Of a stretch of DNA of 64,000 nt, positions 12,801-23,380 are shown in pieces (position 1 is the stretch's first letter; every line of letters starts with the position of its first letter). This DNA comes from Solenopsis invicta (Eukaryota; Arthropoda; Insecta; Hymenoptera; Formicidae): assembly GCF_016802725.1 (NCBI RefSeq), contig NC_052666.1, forward strand, positions 2,422,001 through 2,486,000. Reading direction: 5' to 3'. The notes under the pieces were generated by a model that was not told where the DNA came from, searched no databases, and saw nothing but the letters and a program-made list of their open reading frames with translations. The position numbers and the translations under genes were made by a program.

Positions 12801-15800
12801 CCATTATTTATTTGATTTTTCAAATGTTTGAGATTTAAATCTTTTTCTATCTTGCCTCCTAGTATCTATAAAAGGCATCTATAAAAAAAATCGAAGTATG
12901 TGAAAGTGGAATCTTCTGCTTTTGAAACGACCCCAAAAAGATTGTTACACGACATTTATTTTTTATGAAGTTGCAATAATTTAAAGATCAACAATTTTTT
13001 TACAAAAATTTTGTGATTCTTTAATTTTGGTCCTGAATGTATGTTAACATTCTTCAATTCTAATTGTCTCACCTATTTTGATACTAACAATATACAGGGT
13101 GATTATTAATGACTGTTTTCATGTTTTACCATAGGAGCATGATTTACCGACGGATACGTATTTCTAACATATTATTATATTAGAAATTACAAATGCGTGC
13201 TCCTATGGTAAAGAATAGGAACAGTTATTAATAATTATCCTGTATATGTATGTATGTGTAAAAAATTACAATACAAAGATGTGATAAAAATGTACAAAGT
13301 TAATTTTCTTATGTATTAAAATCGATGAAAAAAAATTTACCTATCGAGTCCTTGTCGCAAGGCCGCACCTCGTCTCTTTTCTGCGGACTGACGAGTCTCC
13401 AGATATTTCTGTTAATAGGTGTGTTGCTCGAAGGACCTGGAATTTTGTTGCTGCCGATACGGTTTGCTTTTGGACATCTGAGAAGAACAGCTCGGTCTTC
13501 TTTGATTAATTTCTTCCGTTCTTGGAAGAGTTGAACCTGCAGTGCTCCTTCCGCTCTTTTCTTCTGAATTATAGTGATCTACATGATTCGTACTTAAAGG
13601 CATAAAAGGAGGACGCCGGTGTTTTCGGGAAAAGATGCTTGAAGTACTTGGCCCACTGTACAAGGACTGACGTCTTTAATTTTTGTTTTGGAGGAGTGGC
13701 CAAGCTAATCAAGTGTTTAATAGTAATTCTGGCAATCAAGTTTATATCCTTTCCTTCCGGCACCATGTCGTTGCGATGACAGTTATCGACAAGTTTTTGA
13801 CACTGCGGTCCATTTTTTCGTAACAGGATCAATAAGGGATTTTTATTCTCAGGATCATTGGCCGATAGCTGTTGAGTACTATCTTCCGATGCTTCAAGTG
13901 GAACAGTTTGCACAGTTTCGGAAGCGAAACGTTTGGGGTCATGTGAAGTGTCTGGGATTTCTCTTTCAATTTCGTGTTCGAATTGTAGAGCACGGTCAAC
14001 AATAAAGTCTTTGACGTCCACTTCTGAAGAAAATTCACACTCTTCACTTTTTATGATGGTTTCTTCACTGTTTACAGCAATCGGTGAATTTAATGACACT
14101 GCTGACGAACATGAGAACTCTGTCCTATTTAAAAGATTATTTCTGCCGCTGTTGACATTATAGGAAGGTATAGATGGCGATGAATCGGAAGAACTGGCTA
14201 ATAGAAAAGGCTGCCTATCATTTTTGTAAATTATTTGCGCAGATTGCACATTACCATACGCCTGGAACAGAATAAAAAAGCATGAACTTTTTTATATTAC
14301 AAATTGTGAATGTAAAACTTATCTTCTTGTCACTCTTTAAGAATTACGTGCAGCTAAATTAAAAAAATTAATTACTGGATATTCAAATCATGCAATAGTT
14401 ACAGAGTGTTACGCGCGAAAATTAACCAACAAACTTTTCAGTTATCGGAATACAAATTTTTTTATAATGTAACAGATGAAAAATAAAACATTTATAATTT
14501 TTGTAGAGGAGAAGGGGATAATATGATTATGAACACAAATTTCTCCTTCACTGAAAGTTACTTTTTTAAATTTTAATATTTTTAGATTACATTCATTTTA
14601 AATTTAATAATCTTGTAAACTCTTAAAAATCGAGTTTTGTTATAAACAGAATATATGCAAAATTCGTTCAAATTAAATTTTGAACTTTAGAAATTTAGTA
14701 CTGAACTTAAGAGTTTTGAGTTTAGAATGGAATTCAACGATTGTAAAAAGCCTTCAAAAAACAATGTTTTCTATAAATAACCTATTGTTAGAAAGTTCTC
14801 ATCTTCAAAAGGTTAATATAAAATGATTAATATGTATATGTCTATAACTGACAATGATTCAAATTGAGTTATAGTGTTATATTCTTGCCATCAAAAATTA
14901 GTAGCATACTCTGCTCAAAATTTGTCTTTGCAAGCTTGATTATCGAGATATAATATAAATGAAAAGAAACGAATAGTAAATAAAATTATTTAAAAAAGAT
15001 CCATGTACCGTTAGAAGTTGAAGATCTATAGGGAGACTACGAGATGACATCCATTTCTCTTAAAACTCTACCAAACCTTCTTCTTGGACCGTATTTCTTA
15101 ATTAATTCATTAAGATCGCGTTTCATCAAAGTTTTTAAATCTTCAACGGTTATATCTTCTTCTGAAAAGGCGAAAGTATATAATAATTTAAAACAGCTAG
15201 ATTACTCTTAATAGCTCAATAATACCGTTTTGATCCATAGCTACATAATCTTTTTGTAAAATAAGTATTTTTGTACAAAGAAGAATTTACTTACTAATAA
15301 GAATTTGAATTACTTCTTCTTCGGCTCTCATAGCTTCAAGTCATCACAGATCTTATATCCTCACGTTTCATATTAACACGGTCACGGGACTTTGCCACTT
15401 CGTCACTCATTTTTTTTTCTTACACTTACGTAAACTTATGTTACTCAATTGCACTTTTGGCCGTATAGACCCTGCACTTGGGAATGCTATTAATTAAAAA
15501 AAAAGACAATTGCCGCATTTAAAGTTACATATAAACAGGCTTGGGTAAGTTCATACTTTTTTTAAAAATAAATTAAGTAAAAGTTAATGGTTTATAAAGT
15601 TAATTTAGTTACGTTAAGTGTAAATTAACTTGAGTTAAATTAGAAATTAATTTTGAAAAACATTATTCATATTAAATTACAAAATCGTAATTTTTTAGAG
15701 TTAAATTACTCAAAACAATTATAATATGGATCAACAAACTTAATATTTTATTTGTATATTAAGTTTGTATAATATAACAAAGAAATCTTATTTCTTACAT

Positions 15801-18317
15801 GAGAATGTGTGTTTCTCTTACAATTTTTTCTTATACATAGATGAATTTTTAACTTGGAAAAAAGGTTATTGAACTAAAGTTAATGTAAAAATAGGAAATA
15901 ATGAACTCTCAAGAGCCACGCAGGACATCAGACGCAAATAAATAAATCACAGCAAAAATCCAATATCAAGCAAACGTTTCGACCTTTAATGACGGTCTTC
16001 CTTAGTACAGATTTAAAAGTCTATGAAACAACAAAATAATTGCACTAATTAAGATATGAACTCATCGAAATAAACAAATAAAGGTCAAAAATAAAAACAA
16101 GTTACCAAACAAATAGAAATTGTGCGAAACCGCGATGTACATCTTCTTTCAACGTCTTAACATAATAAACAATCTCACAAAGCGTGTGCAGAGAGTTTTG
16201 TAAAGAGCTTTGTAAAATCAGTATGACTTGATTGTTAACCAATAAATAAATGAAAAGGTGATATTAAAATGATGACTTTTAAAATTGTAACAGCCAACAA
16301 TATAAATTAAATAGTTAAAAGAAATAAAAGGAAAATAAATAAGAATAAAAATATATATGAAATAAAAGAGAGCTGTGCAAGTCATGAGATGTAAAAATGT
16401 AAAAAAAGAATGATGCAAAATAAAAAAAAGAAAATAATCGAGACAAAAAATTATATAGGTTTAGAGGTATTTTGTATATAATTCTTTGTCTCGATTATTT
16501 TCTCAATATCTATTTGTTTAGTAACTTGTTTTTATTTTTGACTTTTATTTGTTTATTTTGATAAGTTCATGTTGTAATTAGTGCGATTATTTTGTTGTTT
16601 CATAGACTTTTAAGTTTGTACTGAGGAAGACCGTCATTAAAGGTTGAAACGTTTGCTTGACATTGGATTTATGCCGTGATTTATTTATTTGCGTCTGACA
16701 TGGTCCTGCGTGATTCTTGAGCTCATTATTTTCTATTTTTAATTAATTTATAAGAGCCTTAACCTTTGTTTATTTTGTTTTTTAAAGTTAATGTGTTTTA
16801 AAGATAACTAGTTAAAGTTAAATATTAAATCATTAAAAATTAATTAAATTAAGTTAGAAGTTATTAACTTTTAACTTTTTAATTAGTTAATATATCCAAC
16901 TTCGCATATAAGGAAGTTAAAACATTCTCTGTAACGATTGTGGTGCAGAGAGTTGTTCGTCTATTTTCTGTGCCGAATTCAAATCCGGATTTAAATCCGA
17001 TCGAGCGAAAACATCTGATTTTATTCAATCACTACCTTTCGAATGGTAATGGCAAATCACAGAGAGTATTCTGCCATAAGAACTCTTCTAATTAGGTCGA
17101 TCGAAACCGGTGTTTAAACTATAATAGCGTTTTCGAGTGCAATTTCAATTCAATCCAATTTGAGTTAATGAGTCCAGCCATACGCTGGAATTGTCCAATT
17201 AGAACATAAAATGTAGCCTGTAATGTTATTAACCCGCCTCGGGTTGGGTTCAAACCCGCCGCACTCGCAAGCGCTGTATTTGTGTAAGGATGCTGAAGGA
17301 ACACATTTCTGGTAAAAGATTAAGGACGTAGTTAGTTTTAAAATATCTTTTAACCGTTATCCATAATGCAACGCAACTCTGTCATAGAAATCTACTTTGA
17401 TTCACAATGCTCATGGATGATGAAAAGTTTTATTAAAATTTTCTACCACTGATTTTATAGCCAATTGTATTTATATTATATAAATAAACGCATTTGTTAT
17501 TTTGGGTAAACTTTCTATATGATTTTTGTTCAAATATGTCTCTAATGTCATTACTGTATTATTACTGTTGCATTGCACGTATTATTACTGTTGCAATGCA
17601 ATCTCTATTCGATAATTCAAGTATTTTGAATTGTCGTTCGTGAAGTCCATTTTAAATATAAAAATGAGATATATTTTTAATTGGACAAATTCATTTTAAA
17701 TATTTGATCATTTAAAATTAGTCAAAGCCATTTTTAATATTTAAAATGGATTAAGCCGAATATGGGTATATCCCATTTTTTCATGGACCATTCAAACTTA
17801 TAATTTAGATTGAAATTTTTTGGAATGTAGTCTCATTATTCAAGATAATCATAAATTATTATTTTATCAGATAATCCTGAATTCGATTAAACTGGAACAG
17901 TTATTTCTGATGAAAATTATTGGATATTTTTCTTAATGAAATACGAAGAAGAATTTACTGACGTAAAAAAATTTTTATACACCTGAATATTTCAAATATA
18001 GCAACGTAGCAATTCATTACCCTAACAGCACAAGATATCGAACGAATACTGTGATATTTTACAAATATACACACGATATTGTGCGAATGTTCGTCCTATA
18101 TTTAGAATATTCATATGATATCTTGTGCTGTTAGGGTAAGGTGATGTTAAACGGAAATTAGTGATGAAATACGTACATGAGAGAATCGGTCGTCGAATCT
18201 GTTGAAGTTAATTCCCTCGTAGCCTCCATCGTCGATATTGGATGTAACGCCTCTAAATATCACTATCACGCATAGCGAGAGCAGTCGAGGGAATCGGACC
18301 TGTTCACCACTTGCCAT
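3860..18317 (-). CDS. PAL: Peptidyl-alpha-hydroxyglycine alpha-amidating lyase (3' end off window)
   Basis: PAL removes glyoxylate from peptidyl-alpha-hydroxyglycine, the last step of C-terminal peptide amidation in the secretory pathway. Visible exons (minus strand): 18177-18317, 6007-6161, 5470-5668, 4292-4484, 3860-4048. All have GT/AG borders and compatible phases. Exon 1 starts with ATG and a hydrophobic signal-like stretch (LLSLCVIVIF). Exons 2-5 encode an NHL-type beta-propeller with PAL landmarks: GNVVIFHRGDRLW, FYLPHGIHVD, WLTDIALHQVFK, DHFCQPTSVAILPSGE, VADGYCNNRI, IPHAL, CIADRENWR. Paired cysteines and repeated His/Asp residues fit the Ca/Zn-binding lyase fold. No monooxygenase (PHM) domain is seen, so this is the separate insect-type lyase. 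The frame ends in phase 1 at a GTAAGT donor, so at least one more exon lies to the left. Exon 1 is joined only by phase and plausibility, across a 12 kb intron containing another gene. Exons 2-5 are certain; exon 1 is likely. Confidence 0.85.
5374..5455. repeat. Small hairpin repeat
   Basis: GTTTCAATAAACTG at 5377 is mirrored by CAGTTTATTGAAAT at 5439, with AT-rich sequence between. It is a MITE-like palindrome in a PAL intron. Confidence 0.5.
6330..7022 (+). pseudogene. Spectrin-repeat pseudogene fragment
   Basis: Plus-strand translation in shifting frames gives consecutive spectrin-repeat segments: FGRSLDEFETWMDEIETQL, SEDHGKDLSSVENLLKRHQ, then NDVLGHDESFESIEDIAASF, YHNLQEPMQ, LEDAKLLHQFARDVEDELHW, DLGSSLTTVQ, SREPIVASLVSRA and LRDLASVRKLRLLDAVESQM. 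The reading is broken by frame changes near 6510, 6600 and 6660 and by a TGA after TTVQ (about 6797). It ends at CAAATG followed by GTAAGA, which looks like a retained splice donor, so this is probably a duplicated genomic exon rather than a processed copy. Alpha and beta-heavy spectrin cannot be separated by eye. It lies antisense within the long intron of PAL. No function is expected. Confidence 0.75.
7228..7256 (-). ncRNA. Hammerhead-ribozyme-like core (Penelope-like remnant)
   Basis: On minus the segment reads CTGAAGA, then a perfect six-pair stem-loop (TGACTC…GAGTCG region), then GAAGC. This matches the CUGANGA…GAAAC core of hammerhead motifs in Penelope-like elements, with one core change (GAAGC for GAAAC). 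No helix III or cleavage site is assigned. Confidence 0.35.
7334..7479. mobile_element. Palindromic MITE with 71-bp arms
   Basis: Arms 7334-7404 and 7409-7479 are almost perfect reverse complements (one mismatch noticed near the ends) with a 4-base loop. They include GTTACATGTAACGT and the GTTATATAAC centre. No coding capacity. It lies in PAL intron 1. Confidence 0.8.
7480..9348. other. Intron sequence without recognised gene
   Basis: Ordinary AT-rich sequence between a palindromic MITE and the SAM-like-family gene. Short ORFs near 8085-8436 show no recognised motif. A partial inverted pair (TACTAACAGTA) sits at about 8438-8510. Confidence 0.4.
10120..10260. repeat. AT-rich palindrome
   Basis: AAAATGTCTATACATAGACATTTT at about 10128-10151 is a self-complementary hairpin, followed by ATAATATT/AATATTAT mirror sequence to about 10230. 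This fits a small MITE or simple AT foldback. Confidence 0.45.
10460..11370. repeat. ATTCGA-rich degenerate repeats flanking an AT-rich core
   Basis: Clusters of AATCGAATCGA-type words at about 10478-10575 and about 11240-11355 appear in opposite sense. They may be arms of a decayed element. The boundaries are not clear. Confidence 0.3.
13095..13242. mobile_element. Tc1/mariner-like MITE, TA-flanked
   Basis: CAGGGTGATTATTAATGACTG at the left and its inverted copy ending at 13242 (…AATAATTATCCTG) form arms that include CCATAGGAGCA / TGCTCCTATGG. TA dinucleotides flank both ends. It lies between exons 3 and 4 of the SAM-like-family gene. Confidence 0.75.
15886..16755. mobile_element. Inverted pair of Penelope-like terminal repeats
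   Basis: The segments at about 15886-16113 and about 16503-16755 are inverted near-identical copies, including GCGTCTGAC, GATTTATTTATTTGCG and CCGTCATTAAAGGT. Each carries a hammerhead-like core. The core between them is short and AT-rich, with its own mirror ATAATCGAGACAAA. No reverse transcriptase is present, so this is a truncated or non-autonomous copy. Confidence 0.6.
16621..16650 (+). ncRNA. Hammerhead-ribozyme-like core
   Basis: CTGAGGA is followed by a GACC…GGTT stem and GAAAC, the conserved CUGANGA and GAAA core of type I hammerhead motifs found in Penelope-like elements. The inverted partner on minus at 15976-16005 has a perfect GACC/GGTC stem but CTAAGGA, a core change likely to inactivate it. 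Helix III and the cleavage site are not resolved. Confidence 0.4.
16948..17100 (+). repeat. Dispersed repeat, copy 1
   Basis: Shares GCAGAGAGTTGT…CTGTGC…TTTTATTC…TTACCTTTCG-type sequence in the same order with 46466-46605. The match is divergent and has no coding frame. Type unknown. Confidence 0.4.
18020..18136. mobile_element. MITE with CCCTAACAGCACAAGATATC ends, TA-flanked
   Basis: CCCTAACAGCACAAGATATC at the left is mirrored exactly by GATATCTTGTGCTGTTAGGG at the right, with TA on both sides. It lies immediately downstream of PAL exon 1. A second, larger copy lies at 44357-44583. Confidence 0.8.
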
Positions 18318-18990
18318 TGCTTCTCTGTTCTTGCATCAATCTTGGCAACTGACGCGTCTAAACGGAGAGAGAGGTGAACAATCGATACCACGCGCAAGCG
18401 CCCGTCGAATTTTAATTGACAACACTTGAGAGTACAAGCTTCAGGGAGACTAGTGCAACAAGTAGGAAATGAGGACGAAGAGAATTGATCGAACATTCGA
18501 TATAAACAAAAGAACTCGATATTTGGAGTACGACGAAATAATCGACGACAAATTAGATTACACTTATGGAAGGATGAAAATATAAATCTAAAAAAATTGT
18601 GTCATAATTTTAGTATTGTATTATTTTATAAATTAATTTATATTATAAACTGCATGTGATGTTTGCGTGTGTGTATGTATATTAAAATAAACAGTTGCGA
18701 TTTCGCTGATAAGCGAAAAATAACAAGTTTCGTACCTATGAATGAGAGGTAACTGTTGCACCGGATAACATTCGGAATCAACTGTGTTCACCCCAGAATC
18801 TCATGGAAAGTTTTGCCGGTACAATCAGACAGGTGGATGCTGATCGATATTCACGCGCAGGTGTCCTGGTCGCTGTCCCAGGAAAGTGGGTAGCAGCGCC
18901 GAGTCGACGTTGTCACATGATCGTATCCTGGAAACCATTGACGTCAGAGTTTTTATCTGTTCATAAAGTAATCAATAACTCTGTTTAATC
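18318..18990 (-). promoter_or_regulatory. Region upstream of PAL exon 1
   Basis: Upstream of the 18317 ATG. The segment about 18740-18970 is clearly GC-richer than its flanks and could hold the promoter or an untranslated exon. No coding exon is recognised. Confidence 0.3.
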
Positions 18991-19873
18991 CTTAGCATTG
19001 TTTGGTCCAGAGCACGCACACGTACACTCGGGCAAAAAACAAGTAGTGATGGCAACTATATTGTATAAGTTTCGATATATAAAATTAATATACATAGTCA
19101 AACAAATTTTTTTTTTTTCAATTATTGCAACTAAACTATGATGAAAATATTTTGTTAAAATAGTAATAAAAAATATTTAAATATTACAGAATTATATATA
19201 CAAATTTTTCAGTTGACTCATTTTCGGTATCATTTCATTAACATTTTAATACAGGACATTATGAAGAACATTATAAACATTATAAAGAATTCAGTAAAGT
19301 TTAAAATGAAAGTTAAGATGAAAATTAGTGAACATAATAAAAATAAAATTATTTAGTAGAATATAATATTAAAATTCAATAATATATGAGTAATGAGAAT
19401 GAAAGCAGTCTTATAATTATAAAGAAATAAATGATTTAATTTATTTTAAGAAATTAAAAATTTCTTAAATATTGTAAATTTAAACATTTGTAATTTCAAT
19501 AATTTTACATTTAAACATTTATATTACAATTAAGTAGTAAATATTTAAGTAGAAAAACTTAACAAAAACTCAACTCAATATTAATTATTAATTTGTTTCT
19601 GTTTTATTACTTTTCTAATATTCACTATTTTTCCCTAGAATTCATGATAGATATTTTAGCATATTGTAGTGCTGAATTTTATTTAACAAATTTGCAAAAA
19701 TATTACAACATATTTTGCATAATTTTTTATTATTTTTCATTATTTTTAATAATTACTTTTAGAATTCAGTATTCAATCAATTCTTGTATAATTATCATGT
19801 TTATAATTGCTACCATGTTACATTTTTTTTCTGACAAGTAAATTTTGTGTTACTAGCCAAATTTACTAAAACT

Positions 19874-20188
19874 CAGTACACTTGTAATAAAAAATAAATA
19901 CCTATTTTTATTGGCAATCGTGCTTATATTAGATTTTAAAAATCGGTTAAATTTTTATTTTTATAGAACAAATTAATTTTTATTACAGTTGTGACAGCTT
20001 TCGAAATTCTGTACATTTATGAAATTACGTATTATCATATTTTGTTCAAAAATTATCCTACGAAAAATTAGTTGGTTTTTGAGTGCTTATTTTATCCTTT
20101 AAATTAAATATATTGATTAAAGATAAAAAAAAACATGTCTTTCTCTTTCTCTTTCTGTTTTATTTTTGATTATTTTACAAGTGTACTG
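19874..20188. mobile_element. 315-bp MITE with CAGTACACTTGTAA ends
   Basis: CAGTACACTTGTAA at 19874 is repeated inverted at the right end (…TTACAAGTGTACTG, 20188). The interior is AT-rich with no ORF. No clear target duplication. Confidence 0.6.
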
Positions 20189-21802
20189 ATAAGAGAATTT
20201 TAACTTAAAAATTAAAATATATATGCATATATATATATAAAATTTTCAAAGGATAAGTTTACTTCTGAGCATATCTAATACTAGAATAAAGTCGTCTATT
20301 ATGTTTCTAATATGACAGCGGAGTTCCTGCTAAATCAATAAGCGCATGTGGCTGCTTTCGTTATAAACTTATTATTTTTGGAGTAAAATTTACTTACTAA
20401 AAAATTTGTCATTAGACTAGAAGTTGAGAAAATCGATTCGTGAAATTGGAGTTTTCAAATTTTATTGAGGTGAGTTTTTTTTAAACCTTGTTTACTATAT
20501 AATAAATATTTGATAATAAATTCTGGACGTAGTGACAGAGTAAGGTCATATTAATAGAAAAATATGTGATAATTTGCTTAATTGTAAAGATTAAATTTGG
20601 TGATTGTAAAACCGCAATTAAGGCGTGGAGCTTGTAATATACGAATGAGATATAAATTAAATGCTATAATTAAGTTTTTCATTGGAAACTTTTCAAATTG
20701 AGGCTTGAGAGTTACAGTTTTCTGCATTGGTACTAAGACCCTAAAATATCTCGAAGCAAATAGGTTTTGGAGGAAAATGTTAAGTGAAAAAATTTTTGAA
20801 TGTTGAAAAAGCTATGTGATTGATCAACTGGATTTTGGATCTGAAGCCTAGTTTGGATCCAGCCAGTAAGGTCCGAGTCAATAAGACCTAACTTATATAA
20901 GAAAATCCTTGTGTCTCATATTCGGAATTCTTTTTTTTAATCAGCAAAATATTTTTGATAAAAATCTCACATAAGTACAACAAAAGTTATTACTGATTGC
21001 GAATTTTTAGCGATAAAACGTAAATATATTTTTTATAATTTTGATTTTATAATTTGATAAAAATTAGAGTTAATATTACAAATTAAATAAATTACAAGCG
21101 TTTACAAAAACGTATTTTATAATAAGCGACTTCATTCTTTATACGAGATACTTAAATTGAATAGAAGATAGATTACTCGAGATAATCAATTCTCATATAA
21201 CTTTGTTAGAAAATAAAGGCTTACTTACGCTCGAGTTTTCATTGTATTTTTAAAAATTACGAATAAAGGAATAGTAAGTAGTTACAAGTTAGATTACTTA
21301 CAATTTGCTTCATCAGAGCAAATAGTGCTTTATTAATAGTGATCACAACGAGTTTTTATATAACACAACAATTATAAATTCTTGGCAGCGTAAATGTTCA
21401 TCGATGCGTTAATAAAGATTGCATTGCTTCTCCAAATCTGAGTGTCCGCCAAATAGTGTGTTTCCTTCGAATATTATACAATGTTTCCAATGTATAATAT
21501 GGAAATTTTTTGAACAAAGCTGCTAATAGAAAATTACCTTCAGAATAATCCACGTCTTAACCGGTGAATAAATCTGCGAAACTCTAACGAGTGCCGATTT
21601 TGATTTTAAACGGGAGATATTTGATTTCCATCGTGTTCTGTCATTCCTGAAAAGAGTCAGATTTGTTAAAAAAATGATTTCTGTGACATTGTACTATTTA
21701 ACACGAAAAACGATGAATTGTTGGCCATTAGAAAATGCCCACAAAATACTAATTTAAAACAAGATAATTATATATTTTACTTTATTTTGTGACTTTGCGA
21801 GA

Positions 21803-21840
<38 letters not shown>

Positions 21841-21939
21841 GAAAGAAGGGGGAGGAGGATAGCAAAAGCAAAAGAGCGAAGAGGAGAAGAGATGGATTCT
21901 TATCGATTCTTTCTAATTCACCTTCTTTGTGAACGTTGT
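20189..21939. other. Intergenic AT-rich stretch
   Basis: No gene recognised. A GA microsatellite lies at about 21797-21838, just past the stop codon of the six-cysteine gene. Confidence 0.5.
21797..21838. repeat. (GA)n microsatellite
   Basis: A run of GA dinucleotides about 40 bp long with one interruption, followed by purine-rich sequence to about 21895. Confidence 0.9.
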
Positions 21940-23178
21940 TTATTTATCAATTTCGAGGCTTAACGGCATTTCGGGTTGGGTCCATATGTAGCCTGTGCGT
22001 GTCATGCTGCAATGCGCGTCGTAATATCTTCCTGGTGCACGGCAATAAGACCATCTCGGGCAACGACATCGGAACTTACTATGAAATTCTTCCTTGCACA
22101 CTTCGTTCCACCAACAAGTTCTCTGAAAAATGAAATTTGTTATTATATCAATAATACACTTTTCATAAATAATCTTTTTTAATTGAATAATGCAATCCGT
22201 TATAAAATATAAAATAATATAAATATAAATTAAAAATATATAATAAAAATAATATAAAATAATATAATATAATATAAAAGATATTTAATTTTTAATTGCT
22301 TACCTCAGCTAGATAACCTCTCACACTTTGATCACTGTAATTTCTTTTGGTAATTATGTGTCTGGCGTTCGCTGAATATACCTTCGTACATAGCGCAAAT
22401 ATCAATAAAAAACATAATGTAGTTCTATCCTGCAAAAAAGTAACACAGACTTTACATTGTATATAAAATCAATTAAAAATATCCACACATTTGTTTTTAC
22501 AAAAACAAGATATTAACTTTAAGAAAAAAATTTTATTTAATTTCTGCCAAAGTTTTTATTGCTTTTTTCAAAGAATTTAATTAATATCTTCTCTCATTAA
22601 ATTCCTAATTTATTGAACTATAATGTTTACATACAAATAAATAAATCTTTCGATCTTTCAATTAGCTATCATTTAGAGTGCTTCAAACGTGCAATGTTTC
22701 TCTGGTAAGAAAAAAATCATACATATCTTTCATTTAAGCTTTTTAATTTTTTAAATTTCTTACAATATATCTTCTAATATTTCTCTCTCTTTCTCTTAAG
22801 AATTCTTTATATGTTTTAAACTTATGAAGATTTTTGAAGATTATCTTAAGTTTCTTCAAATTTCATTTTTCTTTGGAAATTATAGAATGAGAAATCTTAA
22901 AATATTCATACACAGCACAGAATTCATAAAAATAAAAAGTTCCAGAAAGGTGTAGAATTTCTCAGCATTTTCGAAAAGTGCTCCAATTTATTAAAAAATC
23001 GAAAAAATTCTAGAAAATGTTACAAAATTATATAGAGATTGTAAAATTTAAATAGAACTTATAATAAGTTATATAAAGAATTCTAAAAAAAAATTTCACT
23101 AGATTTGTCACTGTAATGTTATGGTTACCGAGAGAATTTGATTTTCGCACGCTCGTCTACACTTACATTTTCCCTCAT
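21940..23178 (-). CDS. Small secreted six-cysteine protein
   Basis: Three exons on the minus strand: 23167-23178 (four codons from ATG), 22304-22429 and 21940-22122. All borders are GT/AG in phase 0, giving about 106 residues. Residues 5-25 form a hydrophobic signal peptide (TLCFLLIFALCTKVYSANA). A dibasic KR follows about 10 residues later, so the product may be processed further. The mature part has six cysteines spaced C-x5-C-x9-C-x1-C-x5-C-x10-C, Trp/Arg rich (TCWWNEVC, RCRCPRWSYC), then a conserved-looking tail GYIWTQPEMP and a stop. The cysteine count suggests three disulfides. I do not recognise the family; a neuropeptide-like, growth-factor-like or defence role are all open. The ATG is preceded by a GC-richer 200 bp block. 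The gene is divergent from NDUFS4 about 1.1 kb away. Splice logic and open frame make it convincing; function is unknown. Confidence 0.8.
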
Positions 23179-23380
23179 CTCTGCCTTGTCTCACAACAAT
23201 TTTATCTGTAATTCCGGATTACATGCGAAAAATGCAGAGAGAGTAGCGAGCCCACGCGAGCTGCATTTGCCCGCCGTGATGTTACTCGCGAGGCATTATC
23301 CCTACGCGATGCAGTTCCTGAGAGAAGGAGCAAGTGACGTCGGGCATGCGTACGTCCGGTATTCGCTGCACTATTAAGGG
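23179..23380 (-). promoter_or_regulatory. GC-rich upstream block of the six-cysteine gene
   Basis: This block directly upstream of the 23178 ATG has many CpG and GC-rich words in an otherwise AT-rich setting. That fits a 5' UTR or promoter. No TATA box is placed with confidence. A plus-strand ORF crosses it but has no supporting family match and is read as chance. Confidence 0.35.

Larger units (their letters stand above)
9349..15410 (-). pseudogene. SAM-like-domain family gene with several frame breaks
   Basis: The exon set reads as a large, poorly characterised arthropod family that I recognise by pattern only; function is unknown. Exons: 15295-15331 (possibly from ATG at 15410), 15009-15161, 13341-14261, 12459-12655, 11396-11564, 9349-9876. 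All have GT/AG borders. Exon 2 encodes a short helical SAM-like region (ITVEDLKTLMKRDLNELIKK). Exon 3 has a Ser/Glu-rich linker followed by VLVQWAKYFKHLFPKTPASS and, in another frame, GALQVQLFQERKKLIKED. Exons 4 and 5 (WDYLNKFPLLK, DFEQLYPNS) are intact. Exon 6 carries WKPTRIDVMDSFI, MQPYILAVGP and YHSDYPPESMQ, then needs another frame for the last 45 or so codons. Frame breaks: about 15040, about 13580, about 9485 and possibly about 15340. Neighbouring genes read cleanly, so decay is more likely than sequencing error. It lies inside the putative first intron of PAL, same strand. Confidence 0.7.

Noticed and set aside
17225..17285. B-box-like GGGTTCAAACCC suggesting a tRNA or SINE
   Set aside because: No A box or cloverleaf could be formed upstream on either strand.
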